DNA from: Stomoxys calcitrans
Lineage: Eukaryota > Arthropoda > Insecta > Diptera > Muscidae
DNA: 64,000 nt
Direction of reading: 5' to 3'
NCBI RefSeq assembly: GCF_963082655.1
Contig: NC_081555.1
Span: 21,118,643-21,182,642, forward strand
Part shown: positions 22,546-34,379 of the stretch, piece by piece
Numbering within the stretch: the first letter of the stretch is position 1
Layout of the letters: every line of letters starts with the position of its first letter
The notes under the pieces: generated by a model
The model's input: the letters and a program-made list of their open reading frames with translations, nothing else
The model's database searches: none
What the model was told of the DNA's origin: nothing
Made by a program: the position numbers and the translations under genes

Positions 22546-22770
22546 AAGCACAGCAAATAATACAAATTAAAAATTTGCCCATAAACATTCCATTAAGGAA
22601 CGCCGGGAGACTTCTCTCATATCAATGAGTGCTGCCCGATACAAGTTTAAACTCACTAATATGGGAACTCCTTTTTATTGCACTGTCATTCACAATAGAT
22701 GCATTGCTTCAGTTGTCAACACTAGTTTATGAAAAACATACCATGGCAATCCTAGAACTAGATATTTTCA
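22511..22770. repeat. Family-D pieces around a SINE tail fragment
   Basis: CTATCCAGTACTAAAATAAA at about 22527 is a family-D end. 22565-22670 matches the 3' part of the tRNA-derived SINE in reverse (TTTGCCCATAAACATTCC, ATATCAATGAGTGCTGCCCG). Family D resumes with ATTCACAATAG at 22688-22698 and ACATACCATGGCAATCCTAG. Confidence 0.55.
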
Positions 22771-22819
22771 TACAATTTTCAAATCTCTTACAAAGAATTT
22801 TTAGACACTGTACTCTTTC

Positions 22820-22950
22820 AAAATATGCCAATTTCGTATCATGTCACATACCTATCTATTAATATATATGAATATTTTTTTTTTTATTTTTCAGCTAACT
22901 GTACTTATTCGATATATGCCAATTTGATGTCATGTCACATATTTTTCGAT
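22820..22950 (+). repeat. Short direct repeat
   Basis: ATATGCCAATTTCGTATCAT at about 22824 recurs as ATATGCCAATTTGATGTCAT at about 22913, each followed by GTCACATA. Separated by a T-rich spacer. Confidence 0.5.
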
Positions 22951-23379
22951 ATGTTCATGTGATTTTATAGAACGAGCCCGCCCTGTTGATTATTCAACAT
23001 TAAAGGTAGACTATGTTGTTTATACATTTGTATGCATGTATGTACATACATCATCATGCCCACATTTTATAACAGGCTTACTCATGGATTTCTTATCTAA
23101 TTTAAGGCATACAACGCAAACGAATTGTTTGTGTGTTCCGCTGGTATCGAGACACAAGACAGGCCCCATTTCAATTTGCTTGCTTTTATTTGTTGAGTTA
23201 GGTAGCTGCATGAAAGAAGAGAAAAGGCAAGCGGCAGGCCTCTGTCTAAATGCAAAGTAGCGTAGAATCTAAGGGTACTAAACCCAAGGAAAGTCTGTTG
23301 TACAGAAATTTGTTTATATTTAATTTTGTATTATTTTATGTATGTTTTATACCAATAAAACGAAGAAGTCAAAAAAATT

Positions 23380-23520
23380 TATTAATATTTGAACCCGTTA
23401 TTTATAATAACTGGTTTAAATTTAATTCTGCCATTCACAATAGAGGTATTCTGCAGGTGGTGTAAAAAACATATCATGGCAATCCTGAAGACAGATGTTC
23501 TACATAAAGCCTAGACTGAC
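23380..23520 (+). repeat. MITE family D fragment
   Basis: Contains ATTCACAATAG at 23433-23443 and CATATCATGGCAATCCTGAA. Both ends are missing. Confidence 0.6.
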
Positions 23521-23779
23521 TGCATTCGCAGTGAAAAAGCCTTTCAAATTATTGAGGAATCCGACGGACTCTATTCTTCGCCCGTCAAACAACAGCACAG
23601 CAAGGACAACAGCATTAAGACATAGTTAATATACATATCCTCATTTCGTGAGCGTTTAATTATCCCACCAGGCCGCGTCGTTAAGACGTCTTAAAAGAAA
23701 GGTGCCTGAGACTATGCTAAATCATTGAAGACACATAGCCATATAAATCGTTGATTATCTTTTCATATATGTAGTTGTG

Positions 23780-23955
23780 TGTTGTATGGAGCATTCCACT
23801 ATCCGCAACCTGTGGGGGCGCCCGGCAGCTCGCAGCTATACTTCTCGTGACAGCAATGAACACCACAAGAATTGGACCTCCATGTTTCCAGCATGTGTGG
23901 TGCTTACAACTATCCGGTGCTAGGGCTACTTAGTTCGTGGACACGGTTAGAGAAT
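23780..23955 (+). repeat. LINE-like untranslated segment, copy 1
   Basis: TATGGAGCATTCCACTATCC, GAACACCACAAGAATTGGAC and GTGTGGTGCTTACAACTATC are shared with 55468-55615, where the block is longer. Higher GC than its surroundings. Probably retrotransposon 5' sequence. Confidence 0.45.
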
Positions 23956-24082
23956 TCCTCGACAATTAAATTGTATAACAATCTGTAAGACACGTCAGGA
24001 GAAATATTTGAAGTCTATGTCATGATAGTCATTTGGACTGCTGGGTATATTTGCAATTAATTGAAGTGAAATGTATACTTGC

Positions 24083-24354
24083 TGTGTTTTTTTATAGTAC
24101 TGGATAGATAAGCCGTGAAGGGCAAAAATAAAACGCAAAAAAGTTTCCAGTGCAAGTCTGTTGGTTTGCCAACAGAGATTTGTGCGCTCAGTTGTATAAA
24201 TAATTGGTTTAAATTTTGTTCTACCATTCACAATAGAGGATTTCTGCGAGTGGCCAAACTAATTTGTGAAAAGCATATCATGGCAATCATGACCACAGAT
24301 GTTCTACATAAGACTACACTGGTAGCATTGCACTCTATAGTACTAAAATAAAAC
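24083..24354 (+). repeat. MITE family D, internally deleted copy
   Basis: TGTGTTTTTTTATAGTACTG at the left, ATTCACAATAG at 24226-24236, and end AGTACTAAAATAAAAC. About 270 bp, lacking the middle part of the 447-bp copy. Confidence 0.7.
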
Positions 24355-24379
24355 TCGGTACCACTTCTTCGTTAACAAT

Positions 24380-25400
24380 TTTTATACCCTACACCACTAC
24401 TGTGGTACAGACTATTATAACTTAGTGCATTTGTTTGTAACACCCAGAAAGAAGAGAGATAGACCCAATGATTCTGATTCGATTTGGCTATGTCCGTCTG
24501 TCCATGTTAATTTGAATTTGGTACAGGCATGTTTTTCGGCCTAGAGATGAAGCCTATTGAAATTGGAAAAACTCTCTTCAGATTTGGATATGACTCCCAT
24601 ATGTATGTTCGTCCGATTTGCAGTAATAATGAAATAAAATGGTCATTTGTTAATCGATTCTCTCGAAATTTGGCAGGAAGGATTTTCTTATAACTCTAGA
24701 CATTACCGGTGCGCATTTATTGACCAACCTTCCCAAAATTTTGTACAACACTTTCCTCGACGACTACTACATTATTTGAGAAGTTTGTTCGAAATCGGTT
24801 CACATTTTGATATAGCTTCCATATATATGTTCCAATGATTTTGGGAAATATTGCAATAAAGTGCTCTTTTGTTAACCGATTCTCTCGAAATTTGGCAAAA
24901 AGGATTTTCTTATGACTCTTGAATTTCATACAAATCGGCTCAGATTTAAATATAGCTGTCATATATGTATATCGGCCGATTTCCGCTCCAAGAGCCCCTG
25001 CAATGGCATTTTTTGATCGATTTTGGCAAAATGTGTCATAACTCTTTCCCCAGCGACTACCCCAATATCTGAGAAGTTTGCTCGAAATCGGTTCAGAATG
25101 ATATATAGCTCCCAAATGTTCGCCAGATTTTGGGTAATTTGCAATAATGTTGTTATTTGAGAACCGCAGTTATTACAGTTTGAAACATCCGAAAACATCC
25201 GTCGAAGTCCATCAACGTTGGTTCAGAATTGGATATATATAGTCGGCATCGCCCGATTTTTGCCTTCCTTTCTGATTTTATAATGCGTTTTGACAGTTGT
25301 TCAGGCGAAACGTCGAAGTCGTCAGTACTATGCTTTAAAGCGGGTTCTATTCGTTCTGACAACAACATAAAGAAATCAGCTGTTTTTGTTGTCAGTCGAA
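24380..25400 (-). repeat. R-like repeat (reverse), diverged subtype
   Basis: Opens TTTTTATACCCTACACCACT and GTGGTACAGACTATTATAAC, followed by the CTATGTCCGTCTGTCCATG block and several modules with GAAATCGGTTCA and ATATAGCT. The module spacing is irregular. Frames inside are incidental. Confidence 0.6.
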
Positions 25401-25419
25401 TAAAAGCATCCCCAAATTA

Positions 25420-26300
25420 ATTGTTTTTCATAAGCTTATGATTGAACCAACTTTCTCACAACTTCAAGAATTTTTATGCATAAAAAATCTGATTTGCTCA
25501 CATTTTTAGGTTATGGCATACGAAAATAACATACTGATATTATAGCAAAAATGATAAATTGTATATAAATTGACAAATTTGAGAAACATTTTAAACCACA
25601 TGTGAATACAAAACGTGACATGTCAAAAGACAACTGCATCCCATGTAATAGCGGCTTAAGAATTTAGCAAAAATCTGTCTCTGCTATAAACCCAAATAGT
25701 CATACTTATATCTGAAATACAGTTTAGACAGAAAACCAGCATGTGACCAAAACGTACATTTGCACATAATATTTGTGTTATTTACATTTGAATGTGACTA
25801 TATGTATACCTTTCATCTACCATGCTCATGCTATATAGTCACATCTAGTGGTCTTTTCTATAACAGTGTTAAGACGTATGTATATAAGGCATGTGTGTGT
25901 GCTCGCACGAACAAACAAACATAACCTCATGACTTATGCGGCAAAGTTAGCAACGATTTCAATACGGTTTGATTTCCTTTCATTTATTAATGCCACCATA
26001 ATAACCAAATAATTTAGAATTTCCGTTTTACACTCTCTTTCGCTTCATATATCTACGTGAGTGGGCAATTAAATTACAGCTAGACTTTTGTGCTCAGTCA
26101 CAAAATAACATAAGCATGCAATTTGATACACATGGGTGTGTGTGTAGTATAACCTACATAAGTACATACTTATACGTAGCATATATAGGCTACATGGCGC
26201 TGGAAACTAGATAAACTACGGACCACTTTCAACTAAAGATAATATACGGATCTTTCCGATAATATAAATGCCCATTCGAAACCCTTGTATCATTCCCTTT
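25420..26300. other. Unassigned AT-rich DNA
   Basis: No gene or clear repeat end. A short GACATGTCAAAAGACA...CATGTAATAG block near 25617 recurs near 57990. Confidence 0.35.
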
Positions 26301-26304
26301 TTTG

Positions 26305-26960
26305 TACCCACCACCATAGGATAGGGGTATACTAATATAGTCATTCCGTTATGTATTCTTGATCGTCTCGGCATTCTGAGTCGAACTAGCCATGTCCGTC
26401 TGTAGAAATCACGATAGCGCTCGAATGCGAAGAGCTAGCCGCTTGAAATTTTGCACAGATACTAAATATTGATGTAGGTCGTTGGTGATTGCAAATAGCC
26501 CATATCGGTTCAGATTTGGATATAACTCTCATATAAACCGATCTCCGATATGGCTTCTTGAGGCACTGCAAGCCGCAATTTTTGTCCGATTTGGCTCACA
26601 TTTTGCACGTAGAGTTCTGTTCCGACTTCCACCAACTGTGTTAAGTCCGGTCCAAATCGATCTATAACCTGGTATAGCTCCCGATTTGACTTCTTGAGCC
26701 CCTGGAAGCCTCAATTTTCATCCCATTTTGATGCATTTTGTGCATAGAGTTCTGTTGTGACTTCCAACAACCGTACCAAGTACGGTTAAAGTCGGTCTAG
26801 AACCTGTTATTGCTCCCATATAAACCGATATCCCGATTTGATTTCTTGAGCCCTCACAAGCCGCAATTTTTGTCCGATATAGCTGAAATTTTGCAAATAG
26901 TGTTCTATTATGACTCCCAACCAAAACTCGTTCTTTACTTAGATTTCCTTCACACATTGT
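26305..26960 (-). repeat. R repeat, copy 3 (reverse)
   Basis: Starts TACCCACCACCATAGGATAG and GTATTCTTGATCGTCTCGGC, with CTAGCCATGTCCGTCTGTAG, then three modules containing CATATAAACCGAT and TTTGACTTCTTGAG. Reverse orientation relative to the copy at 49.3 kb. Confidence 0.7.
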
Positions 26961-26999
26961 GTAATCTATAATCGGTTAGACAGAGATATATATTGAATA

Positions 27000-29200
27000 C
27001 CTGAACTCTAATATTCCTTAAACCTTTATGCTAAACTTAAAAGTACTCTTTCGGCCCAAGGTACTTTACCTTTTTAGTACCATTTTAAAATTTGTATTTT
27101 CCATCCCTGATACATACTGAATTCATTTGGAGCGAAAATGCCTATTAAATTATTAGGGAATCAGTTCCAATGAGAATAGAGATTTCTAATCATTTTACTT
27201 CACATCGGAACGAACTTGCTCACCTACAGGAGTTTGAAGAGGATCGCCACTTCCCAATGAAAATGTGGCTACAACAGCAACAAAACGATTGCAAAGTGGA
27301 CCTTGGAGGTCACAGTTGCCTTGAGGTGGTTCCATAGTCAATACGATCATTTTGGGAGTTTACAAATTGCTAAATTGGGAAATTTATCACGTCAGAGAAC
27401 ACAATATTCAGAAATTCGCCAGGTTCGTGCAGCTTGCCACCGGTTTTTTGACCGATTATGAGCAATAGAAAAGACAAAAGATTGTCATATCGAGCAAAAC
27501 TGAATAGATTCTGAAATTTAGACTAGTTCCACACTTTTTTGTCATTTGAATCAATAAAAAATATTTCACACAAATTATGTGGTAAATTGGTAACATTTCG
27601 TGTCAGCAAACCCGTAGTATGTATGTAAAAATATTTATGGAAATAAATCCGAAAAGCTTGTAAAGAAACCCTTCTTTAATAATAACATCAATTAATTAAC
27701 ATTCTTATTCTAAACCTGCCATTTTAAAGCCAAAAAGTTCTTTTTAAATTAAGCACAACTTAATTATCGTCAGGCGATAAAATGCACAATCTATTACCAC
27801 CACCCACAAGACTTTCAGTAGCTGCATAAAACAAATTTACAACAACAACATACACTTAAAGTGACGTTAACATTTCCGGTATACTACAACGTTGAGATTT
27901 ATTCAACAAAAAACAATTACAAACAAAACAACAACAAAAAATGAAAAACACTGAATAAAGAGTAGTTGTGTGTGCATTTGGCCACATACACACGTGTTTG
28001 TATAAGTTTATTATTTGCATTAGCGTATGCTACATCTATTTCCTCATTAATGTTAAGCTTTAAAATTCATATAATTTAATATACACATTGTACACGTGCA
28101 TAAATAACATCAAGGCATACAAATCTAATGTTTGAAATGCCTCATGAGCGTACATTTGTTTGTGTGTGTGTGTGTAGATAGATAGCACCGCTTTATGCAA
28201 GCATGGTGGGTGGCGAGGGTACAAGAGTGCAAGAGAGAAAAAATTTCAACTACATAACCTAGTTAGTTAACTCACCATTTTGGATTGTAGGGATTAAATA
28301 AGACAATTTGATTGTTTGCAACAACAGGGAAACCCTGCAACTCACCAATAACGGAACTGAAATAGGCATCTTTCAATAATTCTATGCCACGGCTTGGCCT
28401 TTATTGGAGAAGAGATCTTAATTAAAGTTAACCATTATTTGTGCTTCCTCGGCTGTCTTCTGATAGTAATGAACATGGCAAACAACTTTCAGTAAAAACA
28501 TACCTTAGTGAAACTAAAATAATTAATCGCTTCTAATGCAGTCAACATTGCCGACACTTAATTTCCAAATCTAACCATCTTTTAATGATCATTTCTACCT
28601 GGCAAAGAAGCATGTTGAAATATTAATGGACTTTTCGCCAAGCCCTCTATAATCTCTGATTAGTTATACACAAACAAAGAATGCTGGTTTGCCCAACAGA
28701 TTGTATTTACAAGTAAGACCAGCTTTTGTTTTCTTTCTCTTTCATCTTCAACACAGTTTGACAATTTTGGATTTATGCCAAACATTCTCCATTTGTCATA
28801 CTGTGATGACGTTATTTGTCACGTACACACTCACACACGCACAATTTTTTTTGTATGTATACCCACAAAAAAAACCGTCTTATTATTAACAATTAGGGGT
28901 GTGGGAGTTCAAGCGAGGGCGTATCTCATTTCTATATGCTTTTTAATCTTTTTACTTCAAGAGTGGGTTGTTCAACTCAGAAAAAAAACGTTTTCACTGC
29001 AGAACGTTAAATCTTTATTATCAGAAATAAATTAAGAAGTAAAAAACAAAACAAAAAAAACACAAGTGCTAAGATGATGTGGGTTTTGTTTTTTGGGGGG
29101 CAACGCAATGAAGCTGTGCTGTCAAAGACAGTATACAGGTAAGGTCATCATAAAAAATATTTGTTTCAAGAAAATGTTCCAATTAATCATAAAATAAAGA
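27000..29200. other. Mostly unique DNA
   Basis: About 27200-27340 has a GC-richer scrap (GAGGATCGCCACTTCCC, then ATGTGGCTACAACAGCAAC) resembling LINE-associated sequence. The rest is AT-rich with CA/GT runs near 27970 and 28160. No convincing exon. Confidence 0.35.
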
Positions 29201-29204
29201 AAAA

Positions 29205-29820
29205 CAAGTAAAAGCGTGCAAAGTTCGGCCGGGCCGAATCTTATATACCCTCCATCATGGATCGCATTTGTCGCGTTCTATGCGCTGTATCTCTTTTTAG
29301 GCAAACAAAGAATATTGCATAAGAACTGTTGTGCTATTGGAGCTTTATCAAATTATAGTTCGATTCGGACCATAAATGAATGCTGAACATTGTAGAAGTC
29401 ATTGTGTAATATTTCAGTTCATTCGGATAAGAATTGCGCCTTGTAGGGTCTCAAGAAGCAAAATCGGGAGATCGGTTTACATGGGAGCTGTATTAAGCTA
29501 TTGATCGTTTCAGACCACATTGGGTCATGAGAGAAGCCGTTGTAAAATTTCTTCCAAATCGGATGAGAATTGCGCCCTCTAGAGGCTCAAGAAGTCAAGA
29601 TCCAAGATCGGTTTATATGACAGATATACCAGATTATAAACCGATTTGTATCATACTTTACACAGTTGTTGGAAGTGACAGCACAACACTATGTGCAAAA
29701 TTTCAGTCAAATCGGACGAGAATAGCGCCCTCTAGAGGTTCCAGAAGTCAAGACTCAAGATCGGTTTATATGGCAGCTATATCAAAACATGGACCGGGTA
29801 TAAAAACTACCTTTAAATAA
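29205..29820 (+). repeat. R repeat, copy 4
   Basis: Head AAGTTCGGCCGGGCCGAATC, then TATATACCCTCCATCATGGA and modules with AGATCGGTTTATATG and GCGCCCTCTAGAGG repeating at about 155 bp. No tail is present. Confidence 0.7.
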
Positions 29821-29904
29821 GAAATTTTTGAAAATTTTCTATAGATATTGAACTTTGAAATTTCTTCTATATATGATTTTTTTTTTGAATTTTCCCGTAC
29901 TTAT

Positions 29905-30330
29905 TTATGCAACCTAGTACAAAAATCAAGGCAATTCATCAAGGAAACTGCGGTTTTCATTTATCAAGAAAACTGTTCACGTTTCAACTATAATATTGGG
30001 TTGCCCAAAAAGTAATTGCGGATTTTTTAAAAGAAAGTAAATGCATTTTTAATAAAACTTATAATGAACTTTAATCAAATATACTTTTTTTCTAAAGCAA
30101 GCTAAAAGTAACAGCTGATAACTGACAGAAGAAAGAATGATATTAGAGAGTCACAAGCTGTGAAAAAATTTGTCAACGCCGACTATATGAAAAATCCGCA
30201 ATTACTTTTTGAGCAACCCAATAAATCATTTTTTTTGTTTGTTTTCAATAAGATGTATAGCTCAAAACATTTTTTTATTCTAAAGTGAGAATCAGTAGAA
30301 GAAGACTCGTAACAACCATAATTCAATGGA
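29905..30330 (+). repeat. Segmental duplication, copy 1 (contains mariner MITE)
   Basis: TATCAAGAAAACTGTTCACG to ATAGCTCAAAACATTTTTTT is duplicated at 30900-31100, where the insertion at 29996-30221 is absent. Confidence 0.7.
29996..30221. repeat. Mariner-type MITE (226 bp)
   Basis: Terminal inverted repeats about 28 bp: left TTGGGTTGCCCAAAAAGTAA, right ending ACTTTTTGAGCAACCCAA, with one mismatch in the outer part. TA target duplications are at 29994-29995 and 30222-30223. No coding frame. Confidence 0.85.
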
Positions 30331-30596
30331 AAGCCTTGTACTGACTTCGATTGTGCGGAAAACGATGCTAAACCTCAATTAAATTTTGTACAATCTCACA
30401 ATATTTGCAACAGTGTTGCTAATTTGTATAGTTGTAATTAAACTTTTTTTGGCGTTTAAAACGTTGTTTTGGTAGTAAACAGTTGTATGTTGACATCATT
30501 GTTACCTTACGAATGTCAACCAAACTTAAAACAAATTGGAGTTAGAAAACTCCACTTTGTTTGGAAGAAAATTTAAAAGAAACAAAGAAATGGATT

Positions 30597-30772
30597 TAGA
30601 AACAGAAGTTGCTGTATGCTTTGCAGCACAACATGAAACAATACAAAGAGGCGTATCAAGCAGGGCTAGACAGCATAAGACATGCCGACACGTTGGCCGT
30701 TGCGGGGGACAGCTACCGGGTGAATGTAGTCTTTGGAAAAAGACCGCCACCCATTGCACTTAAAGAAATATA
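30597..30772 (+). CDS. Possible exon or retro-fragment, 57 codons, unidentified
   Basis: A plus-strand frame opens just after TTAG and reads KQKLLYALQHNMKQYKEAYQ, AGLDSIRHADTLAVAGDSYR, VNVVFGKRPPPIALKEI, then TAA. It is much more GC-rich and protein-like than its surroundings. The preceding TTAG could be a splice acceptor, but there is no good pyrimidine tract. The stop lies where an R-repeat fragment (AAACCGATCTCCCG) begins, so the reading frame may be a broken gene piece truncated by the repeat. I recognise no family. Confidence 0.3.
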
Positions 30773-30890
30773 AACCGATCTCCCGATTATATGGCTGACA
30801 TTTTGTCCATAGGTACCAAATATGGTCTAAATCGGTCCATTAGCTCACATAAAAACCGATCTCCCGATTTTTTTGAAGTTCGATCTTGGA
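30765..30890 (-). repeat. R repeat fragment
   Basis: TATAAACCGATCTCCCGATT at 30770 and AAAAACCGATCTCCCGATTT at 30851, with one module between. Confidence 0.6.
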
Positions 30891-30899
30891 ATAAAGGTA

Positions 30900-31100
30900 A
30901 TAATTATACAACCCACAAAAATCAAGACAATTTATCAAGGAAACTGTGGTTTTCATTTATCAAGAAAACTGTTTCCGTTTCAACTACAATGAATCATGGA
31001 TATGAATCATTTTTTGTTTTCAATAAAGTGTATAGCTCAAAACATTTTTTATTCTTAAGTGTCAGTAGAAGAAGAGCCGTAAAAAACATAATTCAATGTA
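30900..31100 (+). repeat. Segmental duplication, copy 2 (no MITE)
   Basis: Matches 29905-30330 without the mariner MITE: TTTATCAAGAAAACTGTTTC, then TATAGCTCAAAACATTTTTT. Confidence 0.7.
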
Positions 31101-31650
31101 ATGATAAATTATTTGTATGACTCAAGGAGCAATATTTTAATGATAAGATTATAAATAGATAAAAAAATTAAAGAAAAAGATGAAAAAAAAAACGAAAACC
31201 GAGAGATATAAACAAGGGGTCGAATCGCGTAAAATCGTGGTTGGTGTGGTGTATCGCCTTTGGCTTTCATTTTTCGATTAGTTAAAATTTTCGATCATTC
31301 AGCCCATTTCAAAAGAGAAATGAACACATAATAAGAAAAATAATCTTCGCCCTAACAGACAAACAAAAATTAGAAATAAACAATTTTTATTTTAGTTTTT
31401 CAATGACGTGGACATACCGATCCCATATAACATACACAATTACTTTGTTGGCTATCAGAGACTCAGAATATATTTTCAAGCGCCTCGACCTTCTATTCCA
31501 GACACACAGCTACGAACGAAATGTCTTTCTCCACGTGGACTTTCCGTCCTTCTTCTTTCTTTTAAAAGTCTATAGAAACTGCTCTGACTGAACTCATATA
31601 GCATTGTTTCATTTTTGTACTATACAATTCAGTGCAGTGAAATTCTATTG
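31100..31650. other. Unassigned DNA
   Basis: AT-rich, no supported gene or repeat. Confidence 0.35.
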
Positions 31651-31654
31651 AAAA

Positions 31655-31928
31655 AATGCAAATTTTGCCCATGAACATCCCACTAAGGAACAGGGGCAAA
31701 CTTTTCACATATCAATGAGTGCAGTCCGATATATGTATTAAGCTCGATGATAAGGGGCCTCCTTTTTATAGCCGAGTCCGAACGGCGTGGAGAGAAGTTT
31801 TACATGGCATAGTACCTCACAAATGTTGCCGGCATTAGAGGAGAAAACCACCGCCGAAAATTTTTTGTGATGGTCTCTCTCAGCGTCATAGGCGGACATG
31901 CTAACCTCTGCGCTACAGTGGACTCCAT
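31655..31928 (-). mobile_element. tRNA-derived SINE (reverse), diverged copy
   Basis: Reading in reverse from 31928: CACTGTAGCGCAGAGGTTAG (box-A region), then CATGTCCGCCTATGACGCTG, the GGTGGTTTTCTCCTCTAATG block, and the tail ATGTTCATGGGCAAAATTTG. The box-B region is degraded. Target duplication not clear. Confidence 0.75.
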
Positions 31929-31970
31929 TTTGCATTTCATATATTTGCTTTAAAGTCTCCTAGCACGAAC

Positions 31971-32235
31971 TTGGGGCCAAATTCCCGCATATGTGATAGA
32001 GGGCGCTTTCGAATCAAACGAAATTTACAAAATAGATGTTATGATCTCGTACTAAATAGATGTTATACCCCTTTTCAAAAACATTTTTATATTAAATTTT
32101 TTATAAATTATGATCGACTTAAACATTCGCGTTCTTAAATGTCAAAAATTCTCTTTCAATAAAGAAATACATAATTCACAATAGAGAGATATCGAACGAT
32201 TTTTCTCTTTTACGTATGCGGTTACTCGGCCCCTG
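31971..32235 (+). repeat. MITE family A, copy 6
   Basis: Left end TTGGGGCCAAATTCCCGCAT, ATTCACAATAG at 32174-32184, right end GGTTACTCGGCCCCTG. Confidence 0.8.
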
Positions 32236-32429
32236 GTGTCTAAGTAAATGCACCTCATTATATGGAAAACATTTTGAAAGCTGCTCTGAAGCCTTAGTCA
32301 CGCAAACATTTCGGTCGCAGATCATGGAAGTACCAAAAAGACTCGCTAAGTCCTACAGAGTGCCAATCTGATAAAATTTTCTAAACACACAATTTTTTGA
32401 ATTGATTTTTTTCTTACCATTTAAGTCTT

Positions 32430-32512
32430 TTACCAATAAAGAGATACATAATTCACAATAGAGAGATTTCGAACGTTTTTATTCGATCACGTATGCGGTA
32501 ATTCGGCCCCTG
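32430..32512 (+). repeat. MITE family A, 3' fragment
   Basis: Right third only, with ATTCACAATAG at 32451-32461 and end GCGGTAATTCGGCCCCTG. A further solo ATTCACAATAG follows at 32540-32550. Confidence 0.75.
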
Positions 32513-32699
32513 ATTCATGAATGCCATAAATGTATGACAATTCACAATAGGTTTAGCTTTGATAAACAAACAGTCAGATATTTCAGCAAATGTGAAGGAC
32601 CCATTATAAACAATGTCCTAAAGATACAGTTATACTTTTTGTACCCAAGCTTAATAGAAATTATGAAAATCATATTGTTCTCAACGCATTCCGTTTACT

Positions 32700-34190
32700 T
32701 TCTACTCGGTTTAAAGAAATGAATTCGATTTATAATGGCTTGTCTAGGTAGATATGTAAAAAACCCTTTGTCTTAAATATTTGACAAATATTTAATAAAT
32801 GTAACTACCGATTAAGAGCTGTAGTTACATACTCTCTCTTATACTTACATGAAAATGTTGGATAGGCTCTACATCAGCCAGGCTTTAAAATTGTGATTTG
32901 TCTTTGTAAATTGCAATAGAAACCCGATTTACACTACAGATGATGTTAGCTAAAATTAACAAAAAGAAAAATAACAAATTAAAACAGGTTTGGCAACACA
33001 CCAGCACAATAAGAAGTTTATGGTGTATGGAGAAAGTTTTGATTTTATTGTTGCTAGTCGTAAAAAAGTACATACCAGCAAACAAATAGAAAAATATATA
33101 CTTTAGCCAACTACCTGCATTTTGAGATACATGTATGTGTATGTATGTGTGTATATAGCATTGGGTTATATGCTAATACCTTACCTGCTCTATTGTAGGT
33201 AGGTGTGTCAAGCTAAGATTTGAATAAGGATTTTTGCTCTCTTTACACTAATCCACACTGCTTTTGCAAATGAGTTTTTAATGGAGAATTTGGATGCATG
33301 TAATTTAAGGTAGATATACTCTTTCTCAAAATCGCCAGATCTTTGAGTTAAGTGTAAAGATTTTTATTATATCTTAGGATCGTCAAAATGAATCTAATAT
33401 CCAAAATTGAGTTCAAGGGACTGAAGACAAGCCTAGATGGTTATATATTTGTAGGTATAGGGACAGAATATTGTACCTACCTATTTTGCTTTTAAAATAA
33501 ATGAGGTTTTGTTTTAGCTGAGAACATATTATAAATGTCCTTTAACTACATAAAAGTTTAACTTAACATCGAAAACTCTAAAATTTACAAAGAAGGCCCT
33601 GCTTCGCAGCAAGAGTAGACATAAAAATCACCCCCAAAAACAAGGGTGGAGAAAAATAAATTTACTTTGAAAATAATACTAAAATAAAATGAATGGATAT
33701 AAATTTAAGTCAAATGGGCTTTTGTCCATAGATTAATACTGCTTGATAACGAACCACAGCACACCCTTATCTTTTGATGCCAATGGCAATAGACTGTCAA
33801 GTGACAGAGACAGTGATGAATACACCCACCAAATAAAAGTGATACAAATTTACAACGCCTAGAAGTGTAAAAACAAAAAAGTATTGGAACGAATTGCCAC
33901 TAAATTATATAAATATTTTATTGCTATGGCTAGGGTGATTTTTTAGCTATTATCTTTTTGGCAACATTGGTTTAAACAGCTCACTTGCGTTTCGTGTTTT
34001 GTTTCACTGTCAAACATATTCAGTTTGGTCTATAAACCATGAAACGTCTTATGACCTAAACAGAATGAGCGCGTTGGGGAGCGTTGCATTGAAAAATGCA
34101 ACTCTGCAAACAAATGTTAAAAAAGCAACTCGCAAAACTACTTCAGGTGTGACGATTTGAAAGTTAAAATTTTTTTAACTTTCCTCTTTG
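32700..34190. other. Unassigned AT-rich DNA
   Basis: No supported gene. Short GTAT-rich runs near 33130. No known repeat end found. Confidence 0.35.
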
Positions 34191-34194
34191 ATGT

Positions 34195-34345
34195 TTAAAG
34201 CGGATTTAAAAAGGTGGTCTCACGCAAACAGCTGTTAACAGCCGGGCTTGGTTTGACGGTATTAAGATGACAAATTTTTGTTTGCATTCTCTTTGGTGTT
34301 ATCTACTTTCTCGCATATTCTCTGCTCAGAGAATGTTGTAATACT
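34195..34345 (+). repeat. Dispersed repeat E, copy 1
   Basis: AAAAGGTGGTCTCACGCAAA, CAGCTGTTAACAGCC and CTTTCTCGCATATTCTCTGC are shared with 40243-40372. Confidence 0.65.
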
Positions 34346-34379
34346 TCTAAGGGGTAGAGAGAAAGTGGCAGAGGGTACG

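Noticed and set aside
24717..25115. 132-codon minus-strand frame
   Set aside because: It lies within modules of an R-like repeat. The same words recur in several frames and copies.
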